64,000 nt of DNA from Ophthalmolycus amberensis. Its lineage: Eukaryota; Chordata; Actinopteri; Perciformes; Zoarcidae. A model generated the notes under the pieces. That model was not told where the DNA came from and made no database searches. It saw nothing but the letters and a program-made list of their open reading frames with translations. The DNA lies in the NCBI GenBank assembly GCA_024529925.1, contig JAFEUB010001196.1:253024-317023 (forward strand). Reading direction: 5' to 3'. The stretch's first letter is position 1, and each line of letters opens with the position of its first letter. This document shows positions 1-13,300 of the stretch, piece after piece. The position numbers were made by a program, and so were the translations under genes.

Positions 1-265
1 TGTTATTCAGCAAAGGTGATGTATTATTGCATTTTGTTTCATACCATATATCTTGGGATGTTTAAGAAGGACAATTGATTTGGTATTTAACAGTAGAAGA
101 AAAGAAAATCCCCTTTTCCGACGAGTTTGAAACTGAAGCTTTCGATATTAGATGGCTTTTTTTTATCTATAAAATTGCATTCACACCTGACAGAAGCATT
201 TACAATTCTAGAATGCCTTTTTATCTCGGTGTGTGTCATCGTGTTTGTTTGTTTTTTGATAACAG

Positions 266-3200
266 CAAAAGCAGTGAGTGACAAGACCTGCAGCCTCCCG
301 GTAGAAGAGGCTGGGATCATCTGGGACGGGATCTGTTTTCTCTGCCTGTTGCTGCAGAGGAGGGTCTTCCTCAGTTTCTACTTCCTGCATGTGATGGCAG
401 AGCTGCAGGCTTCTGCCAAACAGGCCTCGAGGTAAGACAATGAACTGAATGAATGAGTGAGCTAATGCAGTTTTTCCAATGCTAGTATTCACCAGATATT
501 ATGATAATATGATATAAAGCAAAATAAATGTCTGTTACACATTAATTGCGTCCTTCAACTCAAACAATCTAAAGAATCCTTTCTCAGATCTTTCTCCAAG
601 GTCCTAAACTGTTCAGGCGACACAAATAGACAAAGAAAATATGATTTAATTTTAATGTTTCACAAGCCAAAAAGTTTAGGATGAATATATGATGAATGAT
701 GCATTTGAACATCTATGTTTATTCTTGAACTTTGTGGACAGTATATACAGTATGTAACAAAAAAATTCCAAGCTTAAAGTTCCACCAACTATTCCACTAT
801 TTTTCCAGGGCTTTCAATTGCATTTCACTTCACTTGTCTTCTTCAGAAATGAGTTAGCTCAGATTTGACTTAACTGTCAATTTAACAAGATAAGGTGACT
901 TTTATTGTCCTGTGCGTACAGTGCCTAAATATAATATATAAAATATAAAATTATTTGGGTTTTATTGTTTAACAACACTGAATCCAAGTAGATTTAATGT
1001 TTCTTTATTGACACTGCTCAACAGAAAGAAAACATTTAATATCAAAGTGTAAACCGACATCTCTACAAAGTGATCGTAATTAATTACAAAAAGTCAATAC
1101 TAACTACATCTTTGCATAAGCACATATTCACTCGCTTCAAAAAGGACACACAATCAATCATCATGTTGAATCATGTTTGGTCTACAATTTCCACATAAGA
1201 TTGTAATGTCACATTAGATCTACTTTCATTTAATGTTGTAAGACAATAAAATGTGAACATTTTCAAGGAGATGAATAAGAGGTAAAAATGTTATGATAAT
1301 TGTAGTATCTTTTTTACTTTCACCATGGACAGTTAATGATGTTTGCAACAGCTTCAGTGAAAACCACATCAGGTTAATAGTTCCCTTCAGATCACAGGTA
1401 CCCAATGAAAATATGAACATTAAAAATGTTAATTTCAAGAACAGATATTACCCCTGTTGCTAGATCCCAAATGTACGGACTACTCTGATTAATTCAACAC
1501 ACTTTCTTTGTTAATTCAAATGAAGCTGCTATCGATATTGGCTCCCCAGCTACTTCCTAATGACAGTTACTTGTTGACAAATGCATTGACAGACGTTTCT
1601 TCTTTCCAGGGGGTTTGCACTCTTCAGAGCCAGTATCGTGAAAAACATTAAGTTCCACCAACAAATTGAGAGGAAATCTCTGTCACAGCTCAAGAGATCG
1701 TAAGTGTTCACAGTACAGTAGGTGCAGCTGATCAAATTTGTTTTGGGAGTAACATTGTAATGGTACATCAAAGAACAAGTAAGATGGAAAGCTGGATGCT
1801 GAAATTCAGCTGCCTTCAACACAAGCTGATAGTAGGTGAAGGCTCTAGGGATGGCAATGTTAATACTCTTGTCCGTTCACCTCTTTGCAATTATTTTTTT
1901 TACATTTTGTAATTTTGTACAGACAGTCATGGTTCCCAGGGGATGGATCCTACTGATTTTGGTGATCCTCTGATTTTTCCTCTTGTGCCCCAATGAGGTT
2001 GACATTTTTGGTGTTTAGTGAAAGATCTAAAGTCGAAACAAAAGTAAAAGAGCCCACTGGTAACTGGCAGGCAAGTACAGATACAGGTACAGGTTTCAGA
2101 GATCTGAGGCTCAGAAGCAAAGGCATGAAGCAACGAAGCAACTATGATAATCTGCCAAAGAGCGAGTGGAGAAGGGAAGGTCAGGTGAGGGATACTGTAG
2201 GAAAATGGGGTTACTGCAGGGCAGGAGGGAGTGCAAATTACAGAGAGAACAAGACAAACGGAATTCTAGTCTGTCATTTACAACGGAATTTTAGTGAGAA
2301 AATTACTTAAATAATTGACATTTTGAGAATAAAGTCATAATAGAATATGTTGCGTTAGTATTTCCATACGCTACTGTAGCCTACAGTTATATTGACATGC
2401 AGTGTGGGGTCTTACCTTTGACCATTAGTTCTGTATCACTTTCTCTCTATGCGTCGTCCTCGCTTACACTTTTGCTCTGTTTGGGACCGTCTCTCTCCTC
2501 CAGAATGCTTCCCACTGAAAAGCACTTCATCGGCGGTCGTGGAGTTGCATTTGTGTGAACAATAGGCCATGCAATCGTGAGATGTATGCGTTTTTTTGTG
2601 TTTTCAGTTAGTTTTGTTTTCCACCTTTGACGATAACTCTGTGCCCTGTATAAATATACCATGGTAGACACCAGGTAGGTATAGAGTACATGGCTTTACA
2701 TTAGCCCACAGCAATTATTATGAATTAATTTCAAAAGAGAGTTAAAGTTAAATTATTCTGTCTTCTGCCTTCCCTTTTTCTGTCATGTTCTCTCAGGATG
2801 CAGAGAATTCGCACAAAGCAGCAGAAGTACAGGGATGGACACAAACCGAATGATGATTCCAACGAGAGTCAGAATGCTGGTAGGACTGGCTGACTGCAAA
2901 AATATTCGTCAAACTGTTGGAAAACTTAGAAAACTAAACAAGCACAGTAAACATGTGTACCACAACTGCTCAATCAGTGTAATTTTGAAACCCTGCACTG
3001 AACGGTCTGAAACCAGCCCTGAAGTGAATCACTCATCAAATGTATTTATATTTCTCCTTAATTATTTCTTCAACTGATCTGAAAATTTAGTTTACGATAT
3101 TGTAACCCTAGATTTGTATGCGCAGAGCCCTCTAATGGACTCTATGGGTAATAATAATAATAATAATAACTTTATTTATATAGCACCTTTAAAAACAGAG

Positions 3201-6200
3201 TTCACAAAGTGCTTTGACAGTCAAAGCAGCAAAAACAAGGCAATAGTAACAACAGAAAGTTCAGTGAGACCGTTGGATACCTTAACAATAAACTAAGAAA
3301 TTAATGAAATAAAAGAATCAATAAAATAGAAATATATATATATACATACATATATACAAATATACATATACACACATATACATACATACTGCATACATAC
3401 ACATACACATACATACACACATATACAGTTGCACTCAAAATATTTCAACCCCCACCGCAAATCAGGTCCATCCGCAAAATCTACAAACCCCCAGCCGCTC
3501 CCAAAAAAAAACCCAAACAAGGACAACCCAAATAGCTCAACAGAACCATGACAAGCACCTCCAGTACCCGGCAGAGCACCCCTCTGCTGCCACGACCCGA
3601 TGCAAACGCGACGCACAGCCAGACACCAGGCCCCGACAGCGCCCCCGAGGAATTTCAGCCCACCCCGGGGCTAATGGGCTAAGATCCCCCGGGAACACCG
3701 GCAGAACCCACAACAGCAAAAAGGCGCTCCACCAAGCACCAAAGACGAGCTGTTCACCGAAAAACAGCCGAAAGTCTCCAAATCCCGCCAACAAACCCAA
3801 CCTGCAATTGGGGCCGAACAATCGAGTGCAACTGAATTTATTAAAATAATTTAGTCAAATCAACAAATGAAAACAGAATTAGAACAGGAAAGCGACGACA
3901 TCATATGAAAGCCAGTCTGTAGAAATGTGTTTTAAGAAGTGATTTAAGAGATTACTGATTCTGCGAGCCTTATCTCCTCAGGCTGAGGAGCCCTGGTGGC
4001 AAAGGCACGGTCACCTTTCGTTTTCAAAGCACACAAATAGCTGTTCAGTGTGTCTGATGTGGCCTTGAGTTCAACAGCTGTATAACCCTGGTGTGAGGGT
4101 AGCCATGCTACGGTAAACAAGAAACAACTAGGGTGCAGCAAGAGCAGTTAGTTCACACACTCTCTTAGCTGAGGTCAGTGCAACAATGCCTTCAGAGAAG
4201 AACATTCTAGATGCTCAAAGAGACCCTTCACCAAGGTCTGTCTCCAGCACCAATGGCAGTCCCCACTGAGCGGAGGAGCCACGTATCACCGTGCGCTTTC
4301 CCCTCTCCCCCTTTAAGAGACTCTTCACAGGAAGGTGACCAAAGACCGTTCTGTCGCCAAAACCCGCGGGGCACAAAAAAATGGCTGCTGCATACACAGT
4401 GCCATCAGAAAGCGCTCTCTCCACCATCTCTGCAAAAGTGAGACAAGCATTGCTGGATCCTGCTCTTGCTGCCTGTACAGACAGTCCAGCCCCCCTGAGC
4501 TTGTTCCTCGCAGGAACCAAGCCTGGAGAGAACAGCCCAGATGCACCTTCCTACTGAGATAGAGCCCCCCAGAACTGGGAGACTCTCCAGGGCTGAGTCA
4601 TGTCTGCATACCGGCGACCTGAGGCTACTAGAATGACCAACGACTGCTCTTGCCTCACTCTGTCCAACAGGGAAGGGATGAGATTTCTCTAAGATTATGG
4701 CTGACTTGGCCATGGTAATTGTGCAAAGGCGTCCACTTTACTCTCACCCCTGTATTAGGGTCCTAAAGTGTTTGAGGACCAAGGACCCTGCCCAAGGACA
4801 CTGCCTGTAGCTCAAAGAGGTTGATGTGTCGGTTCTCCATCGGTCATCTGGGTATATATATACCCAGGCAGGAGCCTCCCCACCCACCAGGGAGGGGGGT
4901 ATGCCAACCAAGCACCGTTTGTGCCTCCTAGCATCCAACCATGCTGATGCCTCAACAGGGACTTTGACTGCGTCAATTTTGAGCTCCTGCTTACTCTCAT
5001 CGCAATGAAGAATCACATCAAGGCACAACATCGAAGCATCGGAAGTGATATACCTGCTGCTGGCATTGAATCTTGGGCAGCGCTCAGCAGGCCAGGGAGG
5101 ATGTTAGCTGCTGAAAAGTGCTCTCTGCATGGTCAGTGTCATGGCATTCGAAGTAGGTGTCGTGGAGATCGGTGCCAGCGAAAATGCCGGTATATAACAG
5201 GAACCGACGAGGTCCTTGAAGTGGCGATTCCATCCGTGGAGATAGGCAGTCAGAGGGCACATTTTTGTTTCATTTTTTCACTGTTGCTGAAGGAAAAGAA
5301 GGATAGTTTGGCAGTGGGGTGTGTTGCCTTATATACTGTGGGGTCGCATGTATTTGGGTAGGTATGTCCTGATTGCTTGGCTATGCTTATGCAAATTTGC
5401 AGTGGGTGAATGCATACTCATGATTGGAGGAGAGTATTATCCATAGAGTCCAGTATATGATGGAGCCTGTGTGAGTTAGGACGTCAAAATACCAAAAAAC
5501 GGCGAAATAAGGATTTTATGTGAAGGAAACTGTATTGTTCTTCACAAAGATTACCACAAATTGTTAGTTGAGTGCATTTTACTGCTAATAATTTTACGGA
5601 AAACTGCATTAATCAATTTGTTACTACTAAACTCCAAAGCAAGCTGAGAGACTCACAAACCTGATATATTGGCATGTTTTGTTTTGCAAGCTGCAACTTT
5701 ATTTTTGAAAGGTAAACAAATTGATTAGTATCCCACTATTATATTTGTCTTGCTAATCTTATAGGCAATATGCCATGAAATCACATGGGCACATTCACAT
5801 TTCCATAAAGATGAACCATTTAATTCAATGATCCCATGGCCTTTACTCTAGCGCCTCCCTCAGGTTACGTTTATGTTTTAAAACTTAAAGATAATAAAAA
5901 CCATCATCACCTTTGTGCTGTGCAGTACCTCTACCAATCTAAATCTTCTCGTTTTGTTCCAGAGACCCAGACAGACAAGAAGAGTTCCAGCAAGAAAAAT
6001 TGGTCCCAGCCGTGGCTGGACCATGCTACAGGTATGGCAAACACTCAAGTCGCTTATAGGTGAAAAACATACTGTAAGACTGAGGTAGTCCTTCTCATAT
6101 AACATCAGGTAATATATATATATATAGTGAGTTAGAGGACATTGTAATATGTTTCTTCCATTCACAGTGCTCCACTCAGGAGAGTACTACCTGTTTGAAT

Positions 6201-6262
6201 CAGACAGTGAGGATGAAGAGGACTCTGAAGAACAGAAGCCTCAAAAACAGACTGCCTGTGAG
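266..6262 (+). CDS. piezo1: piezo1 exons 1-5 of window: beam and latch region
   Basis: Exons 266-431, 1610-1699, 2797-2879, 5963-6031 and 6168-6262. The first encodes a membrane helix (GIIWDGICFLCLLLQRR) followed by the start of the long amphipathic beam helix. The second and third continue the beam with a basic coiled stretch (IERKSLSQLKRS, then MQRIRTKQQKYRDG). The fourth ends in WSQPWLDHAT, and the fifth has the acidic cluster SDSEDEEDSEEQ after GEYYLFE, as in the latch segment of mammalian PIEZO1. The domain assignment follows known PIEZO1 structures; the residues are read directly. Confidence 0.9.
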
Positions 6263-9200
6263 GTCAGACACACAACTATTTCACAAAATGTACTTTATAT
6301 CAGTACCATTTCTATGGGAGTCAGTGTTATATTGATATGTTTGTCATCATGGATGCCAAGTTCTTACTTGCACAGGCTCCGCTCTCCACTGGACTCTATG
6401 AGTAATACTCTACCATCATGCCCTTTGAAAATTTGTTTAAGCGTAGCTGGCCAATCATGACGTGCCTACCCAAATACATGCAGACCCCACAGTATATAAT
6501 GCAGAAAGGGCGATTGGCCCACTGACTACCTCCATTGACGGAGTCATCCCTTTAAGAACCTCGTCAGTGCCCGGCAAGTTCCAGCCTTTTCGCAGAGACG
6601 GTCTTTATGATGCCTACATTGAGTGCCTAGGCATGGACCACGAGGAGAGAGGTTTTCAGCAGCCACCAGCCTCCTCGCCCCCTTCCCGTTAGTGATGACC
6701 ACTGCGGTGGAACATGTTTTGCAACCACTACCTGCACTATGGTTTTCCGCTCCCTCCTTAATTTCTGTTGATGCTGTTAATAAAGTTGATGTTGTCAATG
6801 TGTTTTATACTTTTAAAACTGTGAAAAAAGTTTAGATTTAAACTATTTACATTTCTCAAAGAGCATATTCCTTTCCCCTCTCCACCTCCATGGCTCTTTA
6901 TGGCGTATCATTAAACTTGGCCCAAACCAAATATGATGTTTACTGGCTGCCCAGTGTCAAAGCCATTCCTCACCTCTGGTGAAGGAGGCAGTGGGCCTGG
7001 ACGATCACGCTAGTGTAAGTGGTCACAGCTGGTGGCATAGTGATGTGTTCATCCATGAACGCCATAATCGGCATGATGTCAGAAAGCACACCTCATCTGA
7101 TATAGTAGCTGTGAATAATATATTTGCCGTTGAGCTGGAAACGTTGCATTCGTGGACTTTTCTAATTCGGTCTCCCATGGGCCAGCCTTACGTTTATGGA
7201 AGGTCTGGCGGCTCTGAGGTCTGAGACAGGATATCACAGCTTGTTCACTGCTGTTGACTTCAAGTTGCATACTTTCAGGTCGAGGTGGCTTAAAAACACA
7301 GGATGTTCTTGCATTTCACCTTCCAGGGTAAAGTCTCTGGCCCACAGACTGCCATTCGGCTATGCCCTGTCCCTCAGCGCCATTCGCAGATGTGTGGACA
7401 TGGTATGTCAACTGCTGCGTGACTGAGGCATAAGGGTCTTCATTTATCTCAAAGAACTTGTGGTCATAGCTCAGTCCAAAGAATTGGCTATGTTTCACAC
7501 AGCCTAGTTGATCTTACAGCTAACCAAGCTGGGGATCACGATCAACTGGATGGGGAGCAACCCTTGTTTGGTGAGTGTCAACTACAAATGTACGGCGGCA
7601 TCTCTTGGACATGTTAGGCTCCATTTCAGGCTCTGTGCACACTGGAAAGACACAGGACTTGTGAAAAGAGTGGGGTGTGTGTTGCCCTTTATACTGTGGG
7701 GTCGGCAAGTATTGGGGTTTGCATGATCTGATTGGCTAGCTTATATTTGTAATTGAAGTATTACCCATAGAGTCCAGTAGAGGGCTCCACCGGTGCTTAG
7801 AACAAGGGTTACAATATCGTTACCTTCATCACAGTTTGTGGACAAACACACCTGTAGGGCTACAACATGACCATAGACAGTCCATCACCAGGTCTAATGC
7901 TGCAGCAGACAGTTGTGTAAAGCTGTGTCCAGTGGAGTCACATGTCCACAATATCTGGTTTAGGCTAACATTTAACACTGCTATGATAACAAGCTGTGTA
8001 AAAACTTCTTATGTTTATTGTATTGTTGATTTTGTTTTGTTTTCCCCCTCAGTTGGCGTACCTGGCATGGGTGACCAGTGTGAAAACAGCTTTGAAAGAA
8101 CGTCAGAGACACCAACGACAGTTGAGGAGGATCGAGAGAAAAGAGAAAGAGACAGAAGGAAGAGTGGATTCACAACAGGAGGCTTTTTCTGCGATTGGTT
8201 AGATATTCTTACATCCTTTTTTTATTACTATGGTGATGGAGCATGCAGTGGCTAGTTGCTCCCAAAAGGTTCTTGACAGTTTTGTATTAATTTATCTTTT
8301 CACCTTTATCTACCATATCTGAAGCATATATTGCCCATGACAGAAGTACACCTATTGACACCAGGAAAAGGAAGTGCAGGGATTGGATTAAGTGTCCTTG
8401 AGATTCCCACAGCATCTACCCAGCCAACCCAACTGGACCAAATGCTAACCAAAGCAGCGTGACAGCCACAGCAAGAGAGGGAAGAGAGCCCCGATAAGAG
8501 CTAAGCTAACCCAGTTTGGACCTAAGGGTATTCCACTACCCAGCCTACTCCTGGCTAATGTTCGGTCAAAGAACGATAAATTGAATGAAATAACCCTCAG
8601 GCTAACTCAGCATTGGGAAATCAGAGACTGCTTTGCCCACATCTTTACAGATACCTGACTCCATAACAGCTCGGATCAAGCTATTGTACTTGACGAGTGT
8701 TCCATGCCAACAAAACGCTTTTGGCGGACAGTTTATTTTTGTTGTGCAACCCTGTGTTGTAGAATGACACTTTGAACCTTGTAAGTCTACAATAATGTGT
8801 AGCTTGTGAGGCAATGAGTTGTAATATATTGATGTAGGAAGAAGAGTAATATCAGTTCTCTCACAGGCTGCATCACTAATCAATTAGTTTGATGTGCTGC
8901 AGCTGCTGATCATTACTCACAAAAGGATTATGGACTGTATGATTTTGGCACTACATCCTCCAGGCAGATAGAATAGCAGATGACACCAGTTAGACCAGAG
9001 GTGGGGGGGACTATGCATTTATGCTAACAAAGTTTGGTGCACAAACACTGCTCCTATCGAGAGTCATTGTTCTTCTAACCTGGAATATCTCATGGTTAAG
9101 TGACAACCTTTCTATCTGCCTAGTATACATTGACTACAAAATATATCCTGTTAGAAGCAAATGCTAAGCTTTAAGAACTGCATGCTGCCAAAAGCCAAAA

Positions 9201-10266
9201 ACAGACTTCACATCTGGAGGCAGCCTTTATTGTTACAGGTGACTTCAACCACTTGAACCGGAAGATTGCACTCCCGAAATTCCACCATCATGTCTCCTGC
9301 CACACTAGAGGGGAAAAGACCTTGGACCATGTTTACCAGTCCATGTGTGCACTGTGCAGGATTAATTAACATCATCAGGACAGAGGTTAAGCATGTCGCC
9401 AGCTTAAAGTTTCTGGGTGTCTCCAAGGACCTTTCTTGGACCCTCAACACATTGACCCTGAAGGCACACAACCATCTCCTCTTCCTGAGGGCACTGAAGA
9501 AAGAGCGTCTCCTCGGTTTCTTGTGAACTTCTACTGCTGCATAGTCGAGAGCATCCTAACCAATTACATTACAGGATTATATGGCAACTTATCTTTCTTG
9601 GACCAGAAAGCGCTGCAGAGGGTGGTGAAAACTGCCCAATGCATCACTTGCACTCCACTTCTCTGGGTTCCATGGTGTAATGGTCAGCACTCTGGACTCG
9701 GAATCCAGTGATCCGAGTTCAAGTTCTTGGTGGAACCTTGTCAATTGAAACGCACAATGCAAAATACTTAGGGGCGGCTGTGGCTCAGAGGTAAAGTGGC
9801 TCGATCCCCGGCTCCTCCAGTCCATGTCGATGTGTCCTTGGGCAAGACACTAACCCCAAATTCCTGCCGAAAGCTGAACCTTCGGTGTATGTGTGGGTAT
9901 GAATGGGTTAGTCCTGATGGGCAGGTACCTCTTATGGTAGCCCCTGCCATGAGTGTATGAATGAATGGGTGAATGTACATGTAGTGTTAAAGCACTTTGA
10001 GTGTTCGGGAGACTAGAAAGGCGCTATACAAGGACAAGTCCATTTACCATTTACTCTCCCACACTGAGGCTGTCCAACACAAGCAACTGGAGGCCATCAT
10101 TTTAATGGACATCCCTACAGGATTCTCAGTTCCAGGACCAGCAGGCTTATTGCAGCTTTTTCCCCTCATCTGTCACCTTGCGCCACAGTTTTGGCACTTC
10201 TAGCTAGATGCAACTGCAACGGCATATCGTTGTCTCAGTAATGACAAAAAAAGTTGAATCACTGTT

Positions 10267-10334
<68 letters not shown>

Positions 10335-13300
10335 TTATGTGTAGGTTGTGGGGACGATGATGCATTTGAGGACCCTGGCCTTCAAGAAGAGGAACCAGAG
10401 GAAAAGGAGTCCAGTAGGTTCACATTGTCTTTTCCTCCTCCACCTTTCACCTTTTGCTGCTGCGTTTCCATTCTACAGTACCTGTGTTTCCATTCACGTA
10501 CTTTTTTTTAAGTATTGCCTGCTGTATCTAAACAGAAAAATCAATAAACTTTCCCCAATCGCGCAAAACGTTTTTGCGCTAATTGGAGGTGTTTTATTTT
10601 TGTTTTTTAAAAATAGTTTATGCCCTGAATGGGCTACGGAAACCGTTAACAAAAAAGTTGTGACATAGCAAACATTTAGCACACACATGACTGGGGAACA
10701 TGACTGATCAGCTGTTTCTGCCCTCAATGTCTTCCATGGCCTGGTCTCACTCCCAGGGCGTCAAATACGGATGCTTGGGCAGTATCCTGCAGCATCATGA
10801 TATAGGCGCACAAGGCCCCCTTTAGCGTCTGTATGAGACGAACCACGCTTTCAACTACCTACCATATAAAAACCATCTGCATCATTATTAGACACGCAGA
10901 GCAATGAATGTAGTTTTCATTGCGAGAAGTCCTCTGAGAGTGGGACGGAGAATTGGTGAATGATTCAAAACAGTACTTCTAATCTGGGCACCAGTGTTCA
11001 TGCCTCTTGTGAAACCAAAGGAAATTATGTCAGTTGACATTCTGTCCCATTATACCATGTTCTGTGACATTCTGTCACATGGTGCTCTAGGACTGAGTCA
11101 CATGACCTTACATTACAAGCGTACCTATTTTAGGCCAAACCATGATGTTCCTAACCCTAACTATATTAACCACATGTTATAACGTTAATCACAGCCATTT
11201 CACAACATTGACCACGTATGAACCATCAGCAGCAAGATACTACACAAAAGGCTGCCCTGAGTGTCACTATAATTGAGCCAGGGGCAGCTTTGTTTCTGCC
11301 GAGGTGGCAAAATATGCCAAGTAGGGATAAGATCATGTTGTCTTCCTGGATATTCCCATCATTTTTTATTATTATTATTCTTTATTTTATTTCCCGTTCC
11401 CAACCTCTTCCTCTTCTACTCTGTTTACTGCCGTAGAAGAGTAATGCAAATACTAAAGCGGCAACTTGCGACGAAACTATGCTGCAGCCAAGTTATTTGC
11501 TAAAAAAAACAGTTGATGGAAACGCGCCTAATTTGCATTTCTGCAACATTTCAAAAGATTGCTTGAAATTCGCTTGACAATAGAACTGAAATATGGCTAG
11601 TAAGTAATGTGTTTACATTACATTACATTACAGTCATTTAGCAGACGCTTTTATCCAAAGCGACTTACAATAAGTGTATTCAACATCGGTTTTCGAGAGA
11701 ACAACTAGTCACCAGAAGTAATAAGTGCATGTCCTCAAACAAGCATTTAAGAGCATAAACCAGCGCCAACGTACAGTGCAGAAACAAACGAATGCAATAA
11801 GTGCCACAAACTAATATGAAAACGATAAGTGCAATAAGCTAGTATGAATACAATAGATGCTAAGTAAGTGCTAAGCGGAAGGCTAAGGGTAGGCCTTCTT
11901 GAAGAGGTGAGTTTTCAGCCTGCGCCGAAAGATGGGCAGCGACTCTGCCATCCTGACGTCAGTGGGGAGTTCATTCCACCACTGAGGGGCCAGGACAGAA
12001 AACAGCTGCGACCGGGTCGATCAGCCGCAGGGACCTCTGAGCGATGGGGCAACCAATCGCCCCGAGGTAGCAGAGCGAAAAGGTCGGGCGGGGGTGTAGG
12101 GCTTGACCATGGCCTGGAGATAGGAAGGAGCTGTTCCTTTCACTGCCCTGTAGGCTAGCACCAGAGTCTTAAACTGGATGCGGGCTCTTACAGGTAGCCA
12201 GTGTAGAGAACGGAGAAGGCAAGTTGTGTGGGAGAACTTGGGGCGATTGAACACCAGGCGAGCTGCAGCTTTCTGGACAAGCTCGATGCCGGGGCTCCGG
12301 CAAGTAGTGTTTGTAGTTAGTTATTGTGATCATGAGAGTAACTAATAATTACCTTAAGTATAGTGGTTGTGTTCAGTAAAAGCGGTACTGAACAAGAGCC
12401 TAAACTGAATATAATTTTACTCGGCATCATAAAGCCAGTACAGTTGATTAGTTCAGATTCTCAACTCAATTAGGTTGGTATAGCCCTATTCATTAGACAA
12501 TACAAAGACAGCAGTGCACACGCAACAGCACACCTTTTTTACCGTTGTCATTATGAAAAAAGATTTACAAGACCAAACTAGTAGAAATGTTTGAATATTT
12601 TGACAGTAAACTGCTTTCCTTGTAATTCCTTTACATGCATTTATAAATGGCCTCAGTGGTCACGATCCACAATCTTTTCAATGTATAGAAAAAGTATACA
12701 TAGTAGATGGAGGTTTCTCAGAATCCTGCTAAATGTACAGTCAGCAAAAGTGTATCGCCTTTTTTTCCCTCCCCCTGTCTCTATCTGTCTTGATACTGCA
12801 GGTCATGGTGAAATGGTTCAGAGGATCTTGGATATCCTGCGCTTCTTATTGGCAATAGTTCTCTCCATGGTGGATGGATTGACTCAGTGGCTCAACCTGT
12901 TGACTAAACAGTACAGAGAGACATCTACTGTTCTGTGCAATGAACGCTACTTCATCATACACAAGATACAGCAGGTAAACACAACACAGAGATTTTTGTT
13001 GAGCAAACATTGTTCTTTTGGAATTGAACATTCAGCACAGACAAACACGCACACACACACACTTTAAGTTAGGTCTGTCTCCCTCTGATTGGCAGCATAC
13101 AACAGCAGACTCCACAGATGACCAGGTATCTCAGGGCAGTGAGAGTCCCACACTGGAGACTTGTTTGGACGAGACTGATGCAGACTCCACCAGACACAGG
13201 TTAGTGTGGAAAAGAGTGTATCACTAGTGTCTTCTTTTACCAACTTGATATGTAAAGGCTCTTAGAATAGTTAACAGTGTGTTTGTTGTGCCCACCTGTT

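Larger units (their letters stand above)
3148..4141 (-). mobile_element. L2-like LINE 3' end, interrupted
   Basis: Begins with a TAA microsatellite and then CTTTATTTATATAGCACCTTT, the tail typical of fish L2-type LINEs, read on the minus strand. Near 3,990-4,010 the minus strand reads KGDRAFATRAPQP, resembling the GDRAFGSAAPRL end of L2-type ORF2 at 44,626-45,675 in this window. The 5' portion is missing. Confidence 0.5.
3096..5465. mobile_element. DIRS-like retroelement fragment 1, with nested insertions
   Basis: The left edge (GAGCCCTCTAATGGACTCTATGGGTAAT near 3,125) is repeated inverted at the right edge (ATTATCCATAGAGTCCAGTA near 5,435). Next to the right end is a segment (ACCCCACAGTATATAAGG in reverse) also present at the ends of the second fragment at 6,370-7,822. 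Inverted rather than direct ends fit DIRS-type elements. No intact ORF remains. A LINE 3' end and a Tc1-like piece are nested inside (3,148-4,141). Family assignment rests mainly on fragment 2. Confidence 0.45.

Noticed and set aside
9666..9738. Functional tRNA gene
   Set aside because: Weak T stem, enlarged T loop and unexpected anticodon.
12591..13067. 158-codon frame starting in an intron
   Set aside because: It reads through piezo1 exon 12,802-12,974; the parts outside the splice sites are intron.
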